The notes under the pieces: model-generated | Told to the model about the DNA's origin: nothing | Database searches by the model: none | Seen by the model: the letters and a program-made list of their open reading frames with translations, nothing else | Assembly (NCBI GenBank): GCA_013813715.1 | Contig: JACCRF010000077.1 | Span: 1 to 64,000 of the forward strand | DNA length: 64,000 nucleotides | DNA from: Gemmatimonadaceae bacterium | GTDB lineage: Bacteria; Gemmatimonadota; Gemmatimonadetes; Gemmatimonadales; Gemmatimonadaceae | Direction of reading: 5' to 3' | In this document: positions 8,670 through 17,532 of the stretch, one piece after another | Layout: each line of letters opens with the position of its first letter | Numbering within the stretch: position 1 is the stretch's first letter | Made by a program: the position numbers and the translations under genes

Positions 8670-9289
8670 GACGCTACTACCCCGATGGCGCCCGAGGTGC
8701 CGCGCGTGGCATCGCCGCGCACGCCCCCGGTTCGGACGCCGCTGCGAAGCGGGACGTATCCGCTCTCCTGTCTGATCACGAGACGCCGTCGCCACAGGGT
8801 TTCCAGCGTGCGTTCGGCGTGTTCGGGCAGCATGCCTGTTGCAGTCGCGACGTCGGCGGGTCGCGCGCCGCCCAGTTGTGCGATCGTCTCCCATGCGCGG
8901 CGCTGTTCGCCGTCCACTTTGCCGATGAGCTGGGCGGCGCCGTCGGCGAGCTGGGTCACGAGCGCGAGTCCGTACCGGTCGAGCACCGAGTCGATCGCCT
9001 CCATGTGCGACTCGCTCATGCCGGAGAACACGAAATACACTTCCCGGCGCGGGTCGTCCACGCTGACGTACTGCATCAGCAGCTTGGCCACGATCTCGTC
9101 GGCGCAGGAGTAGTCGAGCAGGCCGACGTGAGAGAAATCGAGAATCGCCAGCGCCTTGTCGCCGATCTCGTCGAGGTGGCGCTCGATGCCGATTCTCACG
9201 GCGGCGCCGGTGGGGCGGGTGACGAGGTTCGAATACAGGTCGCAGACCGTTCGCCTGAGCACGGAGCTCACGTCGATGTGGCTGATCAT
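8666..9289 (-). CDS. STAS-like domain plus C-terminal winged-helix protein
   Basis: 207 aa. The first half holds a STAS-like (DUF4325-style) core, seen in LAILDFSHVGLLDYSCADEI, which resembles anti-sigma antagonist sheets with a central conserved Asp-Phe and a Ser/Asp-rich turn. The second half (about 125-190) looks like a winged helix: ARPADVATATGMLPEHAERT then LWRRRLVIRQESGYVPL. It starts at 9289, overlapping the stop of the HATPase gene as TGATG. With that ATPase it resembles a partner-switching pair in which the antagonist is joined to a possible DNA-binding domain. No function is proven. Confidence 0.75.
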   Translation of the reverse strand: MISHIDVSSVLRRTVCDLYSNLVTRPTGAAVRIGIERHLDEIGDKALAILDFSHVGLLDYSCADEIVAKLLMQYVSVDDPRREVYFVFSGMSESHMEAIDSVLDRYGLALVTQLADGAAQLIGKVDGEQRRAWETIAQLGGARPADVATATGMLPEHAERTLETLWRRRLVIRQESGYVPLRSGVRTGGVRGDATRGTSGAIGVVAS

Positions 9290-10173
9290 CAGCGGTATTT
9301 CTCGGGAATCGTCAACTGAACCTGGGCGCCGGGAAAGTGCGGCAAATTTTCCTGGAGGGGGACGTCTTCGTCCCACACCGGTATCACGGCAATGCGTGCC
9401 GTGCCACTGCGAACACTGAACTTCCCCTCCCACTTCCCGATGAACTTGCGCACGCCTGCGAGTCCTTGCCCGCGGCCCGGATCGCGAAAGCGCGTCGCTC
9501 CACGAATCACCGTCTCTTCGAGCGCCATCCCGTCGTCCCACCGGTCGGTGAGCCGCGGTCCGTGCTCCGATTCCATTGATTTGCGGAACCCCATGCCGGA
9601 GTCGCATACCGCTATCTGCACGACCGCGCGGCCGGGCGCGCGCTGCTGCCACCGATACGCCTGAACGGCTACCCAGCCGCCACAACCGGCGTGCTCGATG
9701 ACGTTCTGGCACACCTCGGACAGCGCCATCGTGAATCGCATCGTGACGCTGGATTCCAGATGCAATTTTTCCTGGAGAATCGCCTGCGCGCGCTGTTGAA
9801 TGTTCTCGACCACCGTGTGAACGTCCTGCGTGTGCGCGACGGGAGTGACTTCCAGCAAGACACTCGACCCCGACGCGGCGCGCGGGCGCGGGGGTCGGCC
9901 CAATATGTCGTAGAAGCCCTCGGCATGCTTGAAGAACTGCGCGCGGGCCCAGTACGATGTCGTCTCGTCGAGCTCGGGAACTGCGAAGGTGGGGCGTTCG
10001 AGGCGAGTCTGCGCCAGGGCGAGCAGGCCGGTCAAGCCGAAAGGCGACGCCCAGCGCGTGCGTCGCGCGTCGACAAGGATCTTCTCGTCGGGGGGTAGCG
10101 GAGCGAGCTGATCGAAGATCTGTTCGAAGGTCTGATCGTCGAGCGATGACGGCACGCTTATGATTGTCGTCAC
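9289..10173 (-). CDS. GHKL ATPase (anti-sigma-factor-like) with N-terminal STAS-like region
   Basis: 294 aa. Residues 1-90 form an alpha/beta region compatible with a STAS-like fold (KILVDARRTRWASPFGLTGL). Residues about 115-260 show HATPase boxes: N-box SEVCQNVIEHAG (152-163), G1 DSGMGF (191-196) and G2 GRGQGLAGVR (233-242). No dimerisation/His phosphotransfer domain is visible, so it is closer to RsbW/SpoIIAB-type switch kinases than to a sensor kinase. The start overlaps the PfkB-type kinase stop as ATGA. The substrate or partner is probably the STAS-like protein encoded next; this is inference from adjacency. Confidence 0.82.
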   Translation of the reverse strand: MTTIISVPSSLDDQTFEQIFDQLAPLPPDEKILVDARRTRWASPFGLTGLLALAQTRLERPTFAVPELDETTSYWARAQFFKHAEGFYDILGRPPRPRAASGSSVLLEVTPVAHTQDVHTVVENIQQRAQAILQEKLHLESSVTMRFTMALSEVCQNVIEHAGCGGWVAVQAYRWQQRAPGRAVVQIAVCDSGMGFRKSMESEHGPRLTDRWDDGMALEETVIRGATRFRDPGRGQGLAGVRKFIGKWEGKFSVRSGTARIAVIPVWDEDVPLQENLPHFPGAQVQLTIPEKYR

Positions 10174-11144
10174 TTGACGCTCAGTTCTCCGCGCAGGTGT
10201 TGGGCGAGCCCGCTGGCTCCTCGATGGTCAACGTTCCGGGCCGCGGCGGCCGCTGCCGCGCGCATCGCCGGCGCAATCGAATCCCCGGCAAGAAGACGCG
10301 AGTAATATGTGGCTCCCCAGACATCTCCGCATCCCGTGGGATCGCCGCCGGAGAGGTCGCGGGCGGGCGCCGCGGGCACGAGCTCGGTTCGCACTGCGCC
10401 GACCGCCCCGCCGAGCAGGTTGCGGTCGAGATCCGAGAGTCGATTGAATCCCGGCGCAGCGAAGTACACGACTCCGCGCGCGCCCATCGTCACGTTGAGC
10501 ACCTTTACGCCCGATGCGGTCGCCATCGCCGCCAGGGCCAGCGGGTCGGGTGCCATCATCGACATCTCGTCCTCGTTCACCTGCAGGACGTCGAAGCATC
10601 GGAACCACGCCGCGGCATTCGGCAGCGGCCGTAGTATGCGCACGCCGTCGGGCTGGCGGGCCAGCAGCAGCGAGTGAAGGTCGCAGTAAATCGGCCCGCC
10701 GAAGTGCGCGCGAATCAGTTGCGCGGTCTCGAGGTCGAGCTCGAAGCCGCTGATAAGATTTATGTAGAGGGCATCGAGATCCGCGAGCAGCGGCTTGAGG
10801 CCGAGCCAACCCCAGGTGGGGATACCGCCGGAGAGCTGCTCGCGGCGCCGCTCGGCGCTTTGATAGTGAATCGTCACGCGGTTGTTGAGGTGGGGGACTT
10901 CGATCGGCTTGGCGTCGGGCGCGATGCGTTCGAGGCCGCCCAGGAAATCGCGCGCCCGTGCCACGAGGTCGTGTCCCACCTTTACGATCGGGACGATCTC
11001 CCACTCGTCGGTGAGCGCGGCGTCGAGCGCGCCGAGCGCGTACGTGATGCCACCCCATTCCTCGACGGGTGCGTCGCGCGGGTCGCGGCCGTGGATGACG
11101 TCCCAGACAAAGCTTCCGATTACTCCGACGCGCCGTTTCAGCAT
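10170..11144 (-). CDS. PfkB/ribokinase-family carbohydrate kinase
   Basis: 324 aa soluble kinase. The C-terminal PfkB signature is GGDPTGCGDVWGATY (about 267-280), with catalytic Asp274 and Gly-Cys-Gly in place of the usual Gly-Ala-Gly. The N-terminus VGVIGSFVWDVIHG fits the first strand of the family. It is the first gene of the coupled string and faces an intergenic region shared with a divergent protease gene, so a promoter should lie between 11145 and 11427. The ATG at 11144 is chosen because the protein alignment begins there; the in-frame extension to 11288 has no family features. The phosphorylated substrate is unknown. Confidence 0.88.
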   Translation of the reverse strand: MLKRRVGVIGSFVWDVIHGRDPRDAPVEEWGGITYALGALDAALTDEWEIVPIVKVGHDLVARARDFLGGLERIAPDAKPIEVPHLNNRVTIHYQSAERRREQLSGGIPTWGWLGLKPLLADLDALYINLISGFELDLETAQLIRAHFGGPIYCDLHSLLLARQPDGVRILRPLPNAAAWFRCFDVLQVNEDEMSMMAPDPLALAAMATASGVKVLNVTMGARGVVYFAAPGFNRLSDLDRNLLGGAVGAVRTELVPAAPARDLSGGDPTGCGDVWGATYYSRLLAGDSIAPAMRAAAAAAARNVDHRGASGLAQHLRGELSVK

Positions 11145-11427
11145 CAGAGAAACTTCGCGTGGCGAGCGCCAAACTCCAACCGGCGGAAACGCGGAGGTCC
11201 GTCTTGACCTGAATCTTGACTCCCCCCGGTCATAAACGCATCGTGGAACGCGCCGAGATGCGCTTGAATATTTCGCATCTGCCATCACCCCCGTTCAGCC
11301 ACGTCGCCGCGCGGCAGCGCTTACCGCAAAGGTGGCGTGACGTCCTGTCGCTCAACCCAGTGAGACCAGACCCGGTGACAACCATCGAGCCGCTGAAACA
11401 GATCATAACCGACCTGGGAGGTTAGCC
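11145..11427. promoter_or_regulatory. Divergent intergenic region between the PfkB-led operon and the protease gene
   Basis: The 283 bp space must hold the promoters of both divergent units. I see the protease ribosome-binding site at 11417-11421, but no convincing -35/-10 pair or operator palindrome by eye. A short ORF across 11216-11425 runs into the ribosome-binding site and is not supported as a gene. Confidence 0.4.
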
Positions 11428-12609
11428 GTGCACGAGGTGACCGCGGAAGAGCAGCAGCGCCTGGAGCGTCTGCTTCGCAAGCACCGAAAGCGTTTGCTCG
11501 CCTATCCCAACGTCCATAGTGTCGACGTCGGACTGGAGTTTTCGGACGGGCGTCCCACCGGGCGATTGGCCCTCCGCGTTCACGTCACCGAAAAGGTCGC
11601 GGAGGCCGCGCTGTCACGGGCCCACCGGGTGCCGGACGAGCTCGACGGCGTTCCGGTCGACGTCATCCAGTTCAATCCGCGTCCGCAGCAGAACCGCAAC
11701 CAGCGACACGACCCCGTGATGGGCGGGGTGCAAATCATGAACACCAGCCGGACCGGGGTGGGAACACTCGGCATGATCGTGCTCGGTCGCGGCAACCTGG
11801 AACCGCTGGGACTCTCGAACCATCATGTGATGGTCCGCACTCCGGCCGTGGCGAGTGATTTGATCTCGCAACCAGGCACTCCTGCGGCAGCGGATATCCT
11901 CGGGACGGTAGCGGCCTGGAACAAGGCACTGGACTGCGCGGTTTGCCGGCTGGGCGCTCGTGCGTGGACGTTCGAGATCTTTGGAGTGGGACCGGCCTCT
12001 GGCACGAGCTCAGCGAGAATCGGCATGAAGGTCATGAAGTCGGGGCTGTCCTCGGGTGTGACATGGGGCATCATCGACGGCGTCGCGTCGGCCGACTTCA
12101 CGGTAGTGCCGGACACCTCCGTTCCGTCGATCGGCGAGATGAGCCTGCCTGGCGACTCCGGCTCGGTGTGGCTGGAGCTGGCCACGAACCGTGTTGTCGG
12201 GCTGCACTTCGCCGGCGAGTCACCAACCGACCCGAACGAACGGGCCAAGGCGAAGCGCATCCAGGCCGTTCTCGACAAGCTCGACGTGATGGTGTTCACA
12301 GGGGCTGCGATTGGGAGCGCGTGGATCGGAGGCTCTTGCCGCGTCACTGCCCGGACACGACCGTTAGCGCGGTGCTTTCTGGCCGTTATCTATCCGAGCG
12401 GGCGACGAAGCTCCGCCAAGGGCCTCGGCGCGAAGGTCGCCGACGGCAACGGGTGGGTGGAATGGACCTGGCGGATCGGCACCCACACGAAGCGCGCGGG
12501 TGCCGGGACCGGGGCCCCGCTTGGCCGACCCCTCACCGCGGTGCTGACACTGGACGGCGTGGGGAGCCAACTTCAGCAGGTGCTCGAAGGAACAACCCGG
12601 ACAGACTGA
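11428..12609 (+). CDS. Trypsin-like serine protease (Nal1-like) with C-terminal Ig-like domain
   Basis: 393 aa. GTG start at 11428 preceded by GGAGG at 11417-11421. A probable chymotrypsin-fold triad is His132 or His133 in LSNHHVM, Asp169 in ALDCAVCRL and Ser244 in LPGDSGSVWLE. The N-terminal 100 residues contain VHSVDVGLEFSDG, a conserved lead-in of Nal1-type proteases that is not a signal peptide, so the enzyme may be cytoplasmic or released otherwise. Residues about 325-393 form a short beta domain (WVEWTWRIGTHTKRAG). It is transcribed divergently from the PfkB operon and converges on the PFK gene. Confidence 0.82.
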   Translation: MHEVTAEEQQRLERLLRKHRKRLLAYPNVHSVDVGLEFSDGRPTGRLALRVHVTEKVAEAALSRAHRVPDELDGVPVDVIQFNPRPQQNRNQRHDPVMGGVQIMNTSRTGVGTLGMIVLGRGNLEPLGLSNHHVMVRTPAVASDLISQPGTPAAADILGTVAAWNKALDCAVCRLGARAWTFEIFGVGPASGTSSARIGMKVMKSGLSSGVTWGIIDGVASADFTVVPDTSVPSIGEMSLPGDSGSVWLELATNRVVGLHFAGESPTDPNERAKAKRIQAVLDKLDVMVFTGAAIGSAWIGGSCRVTARTRPLARCFLAVIYPSGRRSSAKGLGAKVADGNGWVEWTWRIGTHTKRAGAGTGAPLGRPLTAVLTLDGVGSQLQQVLEGTTRTD

Positions 12610-12667
12610 GGCTGTCGGTCCCAGTCGCTTGCGGGCCGACGATTGCCCCTTCTGGAGCATGCGGCCA

Positions 12668-13864
12668 TCAATCGCTAGTCATGATGAACAGCGGTGCGCC
12701 GTCGAACTCGTAGATCGGCCGCAGGCGTTCTTTGTTGTAGTACTTCTTGACGTCGACAATTTTCTTCTCCGACGTCACGCTTGTAATCGGAACGCTGTCG
12801 TAAAAACCGCGGTGGACGCTCACGAGACGGCCGAATTGCTTCTTCAGGATCAGGTCGAGGGCGAGATTGCCGAAGGCCATCGGCACGATCGAGTCAAGTG
12901 CATCCGGATCGCCCGACCGAACCAGATAGCCGAGCCGCTGGCTGACGACGTCGATCCGGCGGCCGCTGTTGTACCTGGGTGAGAACTCCTTGAGTGCCGC
13001 GGCGACCTTGTCACCGATGCCGCCGAGCTTGCGGTGTCCAAACATGTCCGTCTCTTCGGTCTCGAAGCTCATCGCCTGGTGCGTCTTCAGGCGTGCTCCC
13101 TCCGAGACGAGCGCCACCGAGTACTTACTTGGATTCCTGTTGTGGTCGTGGGTCATCAGCTCGGTGAGATGCTCGAAGTCGGCCGCGTACTCGGGGATGA
13201 GGCAGCGGTCGGCTGCGCCGGCCATCGTCGGCAGGAGCGCCGTGAAACCGGCGTACCTGCCGAAGACTTCGATGACGAGAAAGCGCTCGTGTGATCCGGC
13301 CGAGGTGCGCAGGCGGTGCGTGAGCTCGATCGTGCGCGTGACGCAGGTGCTGAAGCCGATGCAGTAGTCGGTGCCGTAAACGTCGTTGTCCATCGTTTTC
13401 GGGATGGCGACGATGTGCACTCCTTCATCGTGCAGGCGTTTGCCGTAGCTGAGCGTGTCGTCGCCTCCAATCGGGATCAGTACGTCAACTCCGATGTGCT
13501 CGAGGTTCACCAGCACATCCTTCGTGACGTCATTGATTGGCTCGTCGTAGCCTGGGAGATGCGCCGGCACGCGCTCGCGTGGCAAGTGGCTTGGCCGCGT
13601 TCGAGAGGTATGGAGGAAAGTGCCCCCCGTGCGGCCGGCGCGATTCACGATTGCCTCCGAGAGCTCCTGCACGCTTTCGGAGTTATCGGCGCCGTTGTCG
13701 CGGTTGTAGTCGACGAGTCCCGCCCAACCGCGTCGAATGCCGACAACGCGGTGCCCTTCGCGCAACGCGCGGATCGTGATTGCCCTGATCGCCGGATTGA
13801 GACCGGGGACGTCGCCGCCGCCAGTGAGAATCGCGATTGTTCGTTTGTTGTTCGGCATACGCAC
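12668..13864 (-). CDS. pfp: 6-phosphofructokinase, predicted PPi-dependent
   Basis: 398 aa PfkA-superfamily enzyme that phosphorylates fructose 6-phosphate. Visible motifs are GGGDVPGLN (15-23), IPIGGDDT (130-137), PKTMDND (155-161) and GRYAGF. At the two positions that separate phosphoryl donors (E. coli Gly104 and Gly124), this protein has Asp136 (GGDD) and Lys156 (PKT), the combination known from pyrophosphate-dependent PFKs. Length also fits the PPi or long clade rather than the 320 aa ATP enzyme. The first ATG at 13864 is used; a second Met is at residue 3. Donor specificity is predicted, not shown. Confidence 0.92.
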   Translation of the reverse strand: MRMPNNKRTIAILTGGGDVPGLNPAIRAITIRALREGHRVVGIRRGWAGLVDYNRDNGADNSESVQELSEAIVNRAGRTGGTFLHTSRTRPSHLPRERVPAHLPGYDEPINDVTKDVLVNLEHIGVDVLIPIGGDDTLSYGKRLHDEGVHIVAIPKTMDNDVYGTDYCIGFSTCVTRTIELTHRLRTSAGSHERFLVIEVFGRYAGFTALLPTMAGAADRCLIPEYAADFEHLTELMTHDHNRNPSKYSVALVSEGARLKTHQAMSFETEETDMFGHRKLGGIGDKVAAALKEFSPRYNSGRRIDVVSQRLGYLVRSGDPDALDSIVPMAFGNLALDLILKKQFGRLVSVHRGFYDSVPITSVTSEKKIVDVKKYYNKERLRPIYEFDGAPLFIMTSD

Positions 13865-13979
13865 AAGCTAGCGGAGACAGCCATACATCAGACAGAGGGA
13901 AAACAGTGATGGGGAGGCACTCCTTGTGGACGTCCATCCCGAGATGGATGATTGAGCGAACAGCCGACGAGCTCGACCA

Positions 13980-14312
13980 ATGAAGACGTGTATTCGCGCA
14001 GATATCATCCCGCTGTTCATCCTGGCCGCCTGTTCCGATGCGCCACCCCGATCGGGTGGCGACGCCGGCGCCGGGATCGAGCAGAAGGAGGTCATCGTCG
14101 GCACCAATCCGATCGGGCCGGAAATTCCTGCGTTCGTCGTCCACTCCGCGCGAGCCAGCGTAGTCGTGTTTCAAACTCGGCACGATGTAAACGAACTGGC
14201 CCTCAGGATCGAAAACATCAGCAACCGGCTGTATGCCGAGTTCCCGAATGCGACCTTCTTCCGGCCCGAGCCGGAACGTACCGTGAGTCTCGCGCTGCTG
14301 GTTCGTTTCTAG
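13980..14312 (+). CDS. Small predicted lipoprotein
   Basis: 110 aa. The N-terminus MKTCIRADIIPLFILAACSD ends in a lipobox (LAAC, Cys18). The rest is a short beta-rich domain (PAFVVHSARASVVVFQTRHD and NISNRLYAEFPNATFF). No family is recognised. It sits between divergent pfp and a convergent pseudogene. There is no strong ribosome-binding site, so its reality rests on the lipobox and length. Confidence 0.5.
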   Translation: MKTCIRADIIPLFILAACSDAPPRSGGDAGAGIEQKEVIVGTNPIGPEIPAFVVHSARASVVVFQTRHDVNELALRIENISNRLYAEFPNATFFRPEPERTVSLALLVRF

Positions 14313-14334
14313 ATTGCTGCTCTGACGTCGGGCG

Positions 14335-15863
14335 CTATTTCCTGGCGGCAGTCTTCTCGCGCAGCTCGGAGCCCCAGTTGTGCACCACGACGGTCTGCGA
14401 CTCAGCGCCGGCGCGCTTGAGCATCAGGAAGCGTCCGTCGGGCGCGACGTCCCAGTTGGGGTGCGATGAGTCGGTGAGGTAGTCACCGGTCAGCACCACC
14501 GATCGCGTGCCAATCGAAAACCCCGAGCCCGTCGTCACGCCGACTTGGACCACCTCGCCGAGCGGGCCGCGGAAATACAGCAATCGGCCAGAGCGTCCCC
14601 AGATCGGTTCGGTGCCGCCATTGTCACTCACCTGAACGCGCGCACCGCTCCCCGGGAACGGCCGGACGTAAATCTCGAACCGGTCGGTCTCGTTGGATTG
14701 GTATGCAAGCCACTTCCCGTCCGGCGACAGACGCGGCAGGCTCTCTGAGTTCGGCCCGGTCACGATCGGAACGACCGTTCTGTCGCCGGTGAGGGGCACG
14801 GCCAGGATGTCGCGCGAGTGCTTCGCGCCGGGTGCCGTGCGGAACACGAGCCACTTCATGTCCGGCGACACGATCGCCTCGAACGGCTCGATCTCGGGTT
14901 GGTAGAGTAACTCGGCCGCTCCGCTTCCGTCGGCTGGCTGACGCCAGATTCCGCTCTTGCCCTCGCGCGTGGAAATGAAGACGACGTATCGGCCGTCGGC
15001 GGTCCATTCCGGCCGAACGTTGACGCCCTCGGTTGTGAGGCGCGTGAACGTGTTGCGGGCGATGTTGTAGATCCAGATGTCGGTCGCGTTCGTGCCGAAC
15101 ACCGTCATGGCCACGCGCCCGCCTTCCGGGGAAAAACGTGGAGTCGAGTAGCTGCCCGGCTCGCGAATGAGCGCGACAGGCGAGGTGCTGCCCGCGCCAG
15201 CCATTACCGGCTGGAACTGTGCCCTCCCGCGCAGATATGCCAGTGTGCCGGACGCCGAGAGCGATGCCTTGGCTCCCGCCGTCTGATCGACAACCACGCC
15301 TTCATCCAGCTGCACCGGATCACCGACCGGCCGGCGCGCCGTGTTGTCGAAGCGCACCGCCATCAGGCCGCCTGACTGGGAGACGTACACGAGCTGGTCA
15401 CCCAGCACTCTCAGCGGCATGGCGACGAGCGCGTCGAACTCAGCGACATTGCCGGTCCCGATAGTCACCACCCCGAGATGGGCTGCCGAGGACGAGCTGT
15501 TTCCGCTGGCGAATGCGATTGCTTTTCCGCCAGGGAGAACAAGCGGCCAGCGCTTACCACTCCAGATCCCGCTAGAGTCGAGGCCGGCGACGAATACCGC
15601 GTTCCGCCGGTAGCCGGTATCGCCCACATGCCATTGAACGAGCCTACGTAGATCGTGTCTGCATCGCTCCAGGCGAGCCCATACGGGACAGCGCCCCCGG
15701 TGGTCGCAACGGTGGCGGCCTCACCGCCGTTCACCGAGACCTTCCTGAGCACGTTGCCCTCTGTGAATGCCAGCCAGCGACCATCCGGTGAGAACGTGAG
15801 GTTGCGCCCGGCAGCGTTCGTGACCTCGCGTGCGGCGAGCTCGTTCACGTGCCGCACGTACAT
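14335..15863 (-). pseudogene. Remnant of a Ser/Thr kinase-TolB propeller protein, kinase domain lost and frameshifted
   Basis: Two minus-strand reading frames together encode one WD40/TolB-like propeller. The upstream frame (15863 to about 15600) reads ELAAREVTNAAGRNLTFSPDG, then RWLAFTEGNVLRKVSVNGGEA and MWAIPATGGT. Propeller sequence continues in a different frame from about 15600 (SGKRWPLVLPGGKAIAF) to the stop at 14335, with further repeats such as FSPEGGRVAM, PEWTADGRYVVF and LSPDGKWLAYQSNE. The join near 15590-15610 needs a one-base shift. In kinase-TolB fusions a kinase domain precedes this propeller, but here the exported hydrolase gene begins on the other strand. A second shift near 15860 is possible. 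A sequencing error cannot be excluded for one shift, but not for the missing kinase. Confidence 0.7.
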
Positions 15864-15977
15864 GCGAAAGCCTTATCCTCCAACCCCGTTCGTCGTGTAG
15901 ATAACGAGGCTTCTGGCGCGGTCGGATTTTTCGGGAGACCCGCTGCCGAGCCCATGAAACGAAAAGGAGACTCGACA

Positions 15978-16919
15978 ATGCGCATCGGTTCCAGGGCATT
16001 CACACTTGCCAACATGGCGGCAGTGCTCGCCGTCGCCACCATGATTTCACTACCCATGCACGCTCCAGCACAGGCCAGGCCCACCGCGCACGGTCCATGG
16101 GGGGGCAGGACGAACGGCGCCGGCCACTACGCAGACGTGAACGGAATAAAGCTCTATTACGAAACCCACGGCACGGGCCGACCGCTGATCCTGCTGCACG
16201 GCGGTCTCGGCGCGATCGAGATGTTCGGGCCAAACCTCCCGGCGCTCGCCAAGGGACGGCGAGTCATTGGCGTTGACTTGCAGGCTCACGGGCGTACGGC
16301 CGACATCGATCGTCCGCTCAGCGTCGAGCTGATGGCCGACGACATCGCCGCCCTCATCATGCACCTGAAGCTCCAACGACCCGACATAATGGGTTACTCA
16401 CTCGGTGGCGGCGTCGGTCTCCAGACGGCCATCCGACACCCGGAGGTGGTGGGCAAGCTCGTGGTGGTCTCAACCGTATTCAAGCGCAGCGGATATTACT
16501 CCGATATCCTCGCTCAGCAGGGGCAGGTGAATGCCGCCGCCGCCGACGCGATGAAGCAGACGCCGATGTATCAGTTGTACAGCAGCATCGCGCCAAGGCC
16601 CCAGGACTGGCCGCGGCTCCTTGGCAAGATTGGCGAAGCGATGAAGAAGGATTTCGACTTCTCGAAAGAGATCGCCGCGATAAAAGCGACCACGCTGATC
16701 GTTGCCGGAGACGCCGATATTTTTCCGCCTGCGCATGCTGTCGAGCTCTTCGGGCTTCTTGGCGGTGGGCAGCGAGATCCGGGGTGGGATGGTGCGGGGC
16801 GTCCGCAGTCGAGGCTAGCGATTCTGCCGGGTCTGACCCATTACAACATCTTCAGCGCTGCGGCGCTGGGTGCTACAGTAATTTCTTTCCTCGACGAACC
16901 CATCCCGGCGGGGCGATGA
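15978..16919 (+). CDS. Exported alpha/beta hydrolase
   Basis: 313 aa. The ATG at 15978 is preceded by AAAAGGAGA (15962-15970), which decides it over an upstream in-frame ATG at 15849. A signal peptide covers about residues 1-34 (ending APAQARP). The fold motifs are LLHGGLG (oxyanion turn), nucleophile elbow GYSLGGG (catalytic Ser), acid in AGDADIF and His in GLTHYN. It resembles epoxide-hydrolase/haloperoxidase-type enzymes; the substrate is unknown. It is divergent from the kinase-propeller remnant and unrelated to it. Confidence 0.88.
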   Translation: MRIGSRAFTLANMAAVLAVATMISLPMHAPAQARPTAHGPWGGRTNGAGHYADVNGIKLYYETHGTGRPLILLHGGLGAIEMFGPNLPALAKGRRVIGVDLQAHGRTADIDRPLSVELMADDIAALIMHLKLQRPDIMGYSLGGGVGLQTAIRHPEVVGKLVVVSTVFKRSGYYSDILAQQGQVNAAAADAMKQTPMYQLYSSIAPRPQDWPRLLGKIGEAMKKDFDFSKEIAAIKATTLIVAGDADIFPPAHAVELFGLLGGGQRDPGWDGAGRPQSRLAILPGLTHYNIFSAAALGATVISFLDEPIPAGR

Positions 16920-17043
16920 CCCGCGGGGTGCCCACGACTTTGCAGTCAACAACGAGTTCCTGGCTCTGTTGCCCTTACGGGCTCCTGATCAACACTCAAC
17001 CACCGGAGCGGCCACGAAGAATAAGGCCACCAACTTCCAAAGA

Positions 17044-17454
17044 ATGTCCCGCATCAAGGCCGCTTTTGGCACACTTGTCGTGGCACAGACCGCGCACTCA
17101 ATCGAGGAGTACGTCGGTCGTCTTTGGGAATCGTTTCCGCCGGCCTTTTTCCTGACGGGCCTGATCTCACGAGATCGGGAGCTAGGGTTCATTGTCATTA
17201 ACGTCGCTCTCGTGGGGTTTGGCTACTGGTGCCTCCTGTGGCCAGTACGGCGGAACTGGCTGGCCGCCGTGCCGCTTGCATGGTTCTGGGTAGTAATCGA
17301 GACAATCAACGGCGTTGGACATCCCGCCTGGAGTCTACGCCAAGGCGAATACGCTCCGGGCCTGTTAACAGCCCCCGTCCTTTTCGTCCTGGCGTTGTAC
17401 CTTGGGTCGCAGTTGCGCAAGAGTCCGCGCCCCGTTTCAGGAGCGGCCAGTTGA
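17044..17454 (+). CDS. HXXEE domain membrane protein
   Basis: 136 aa with the defining motif AHSIEEYVG (His-x-x-Glu-Glu) in the first helix and four hydrophobic segments (about 30-48 weak, 50-68, 75-93, 113-128). The C-terminal conserved block GVGHPAWSLRQGEYAPGLLTAP matches the family pattern of a second His between helices. Function of the family is unknown. The ATG at 17044 is used because the motif lies about 18 residues in; the in-frame ATG at 16969 adds a polar leader. Confidence 0.78.
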   Translation: MSRIKAAFGTLVVAQTAHSIEEYVGRLWESFPPAFFLTGLISRDRELGFIVINVALVGFGYWCLLWPVRRNWLAAVPLAWFWVVIETINGVGHPAWSLRQGEYAPGLLTAPVLFVLALYLGSQLRKSPRPVSGAAS

Positions 17455-17532
17455 GCCGGCGATTTACAGCTGGCCGTTAAACGAGCAGCACCTCTGCGGC
17501 ATCGAACTTGTGTCGGTACCCACGGAGACAAA

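Noticed and set aside
11216-11425. A 69-codon frame before the trypsin-like protease
   Set aside because: It ends inside the ribosome-binding site of that gene and shows no signal or motif; better seen as leader sequence.
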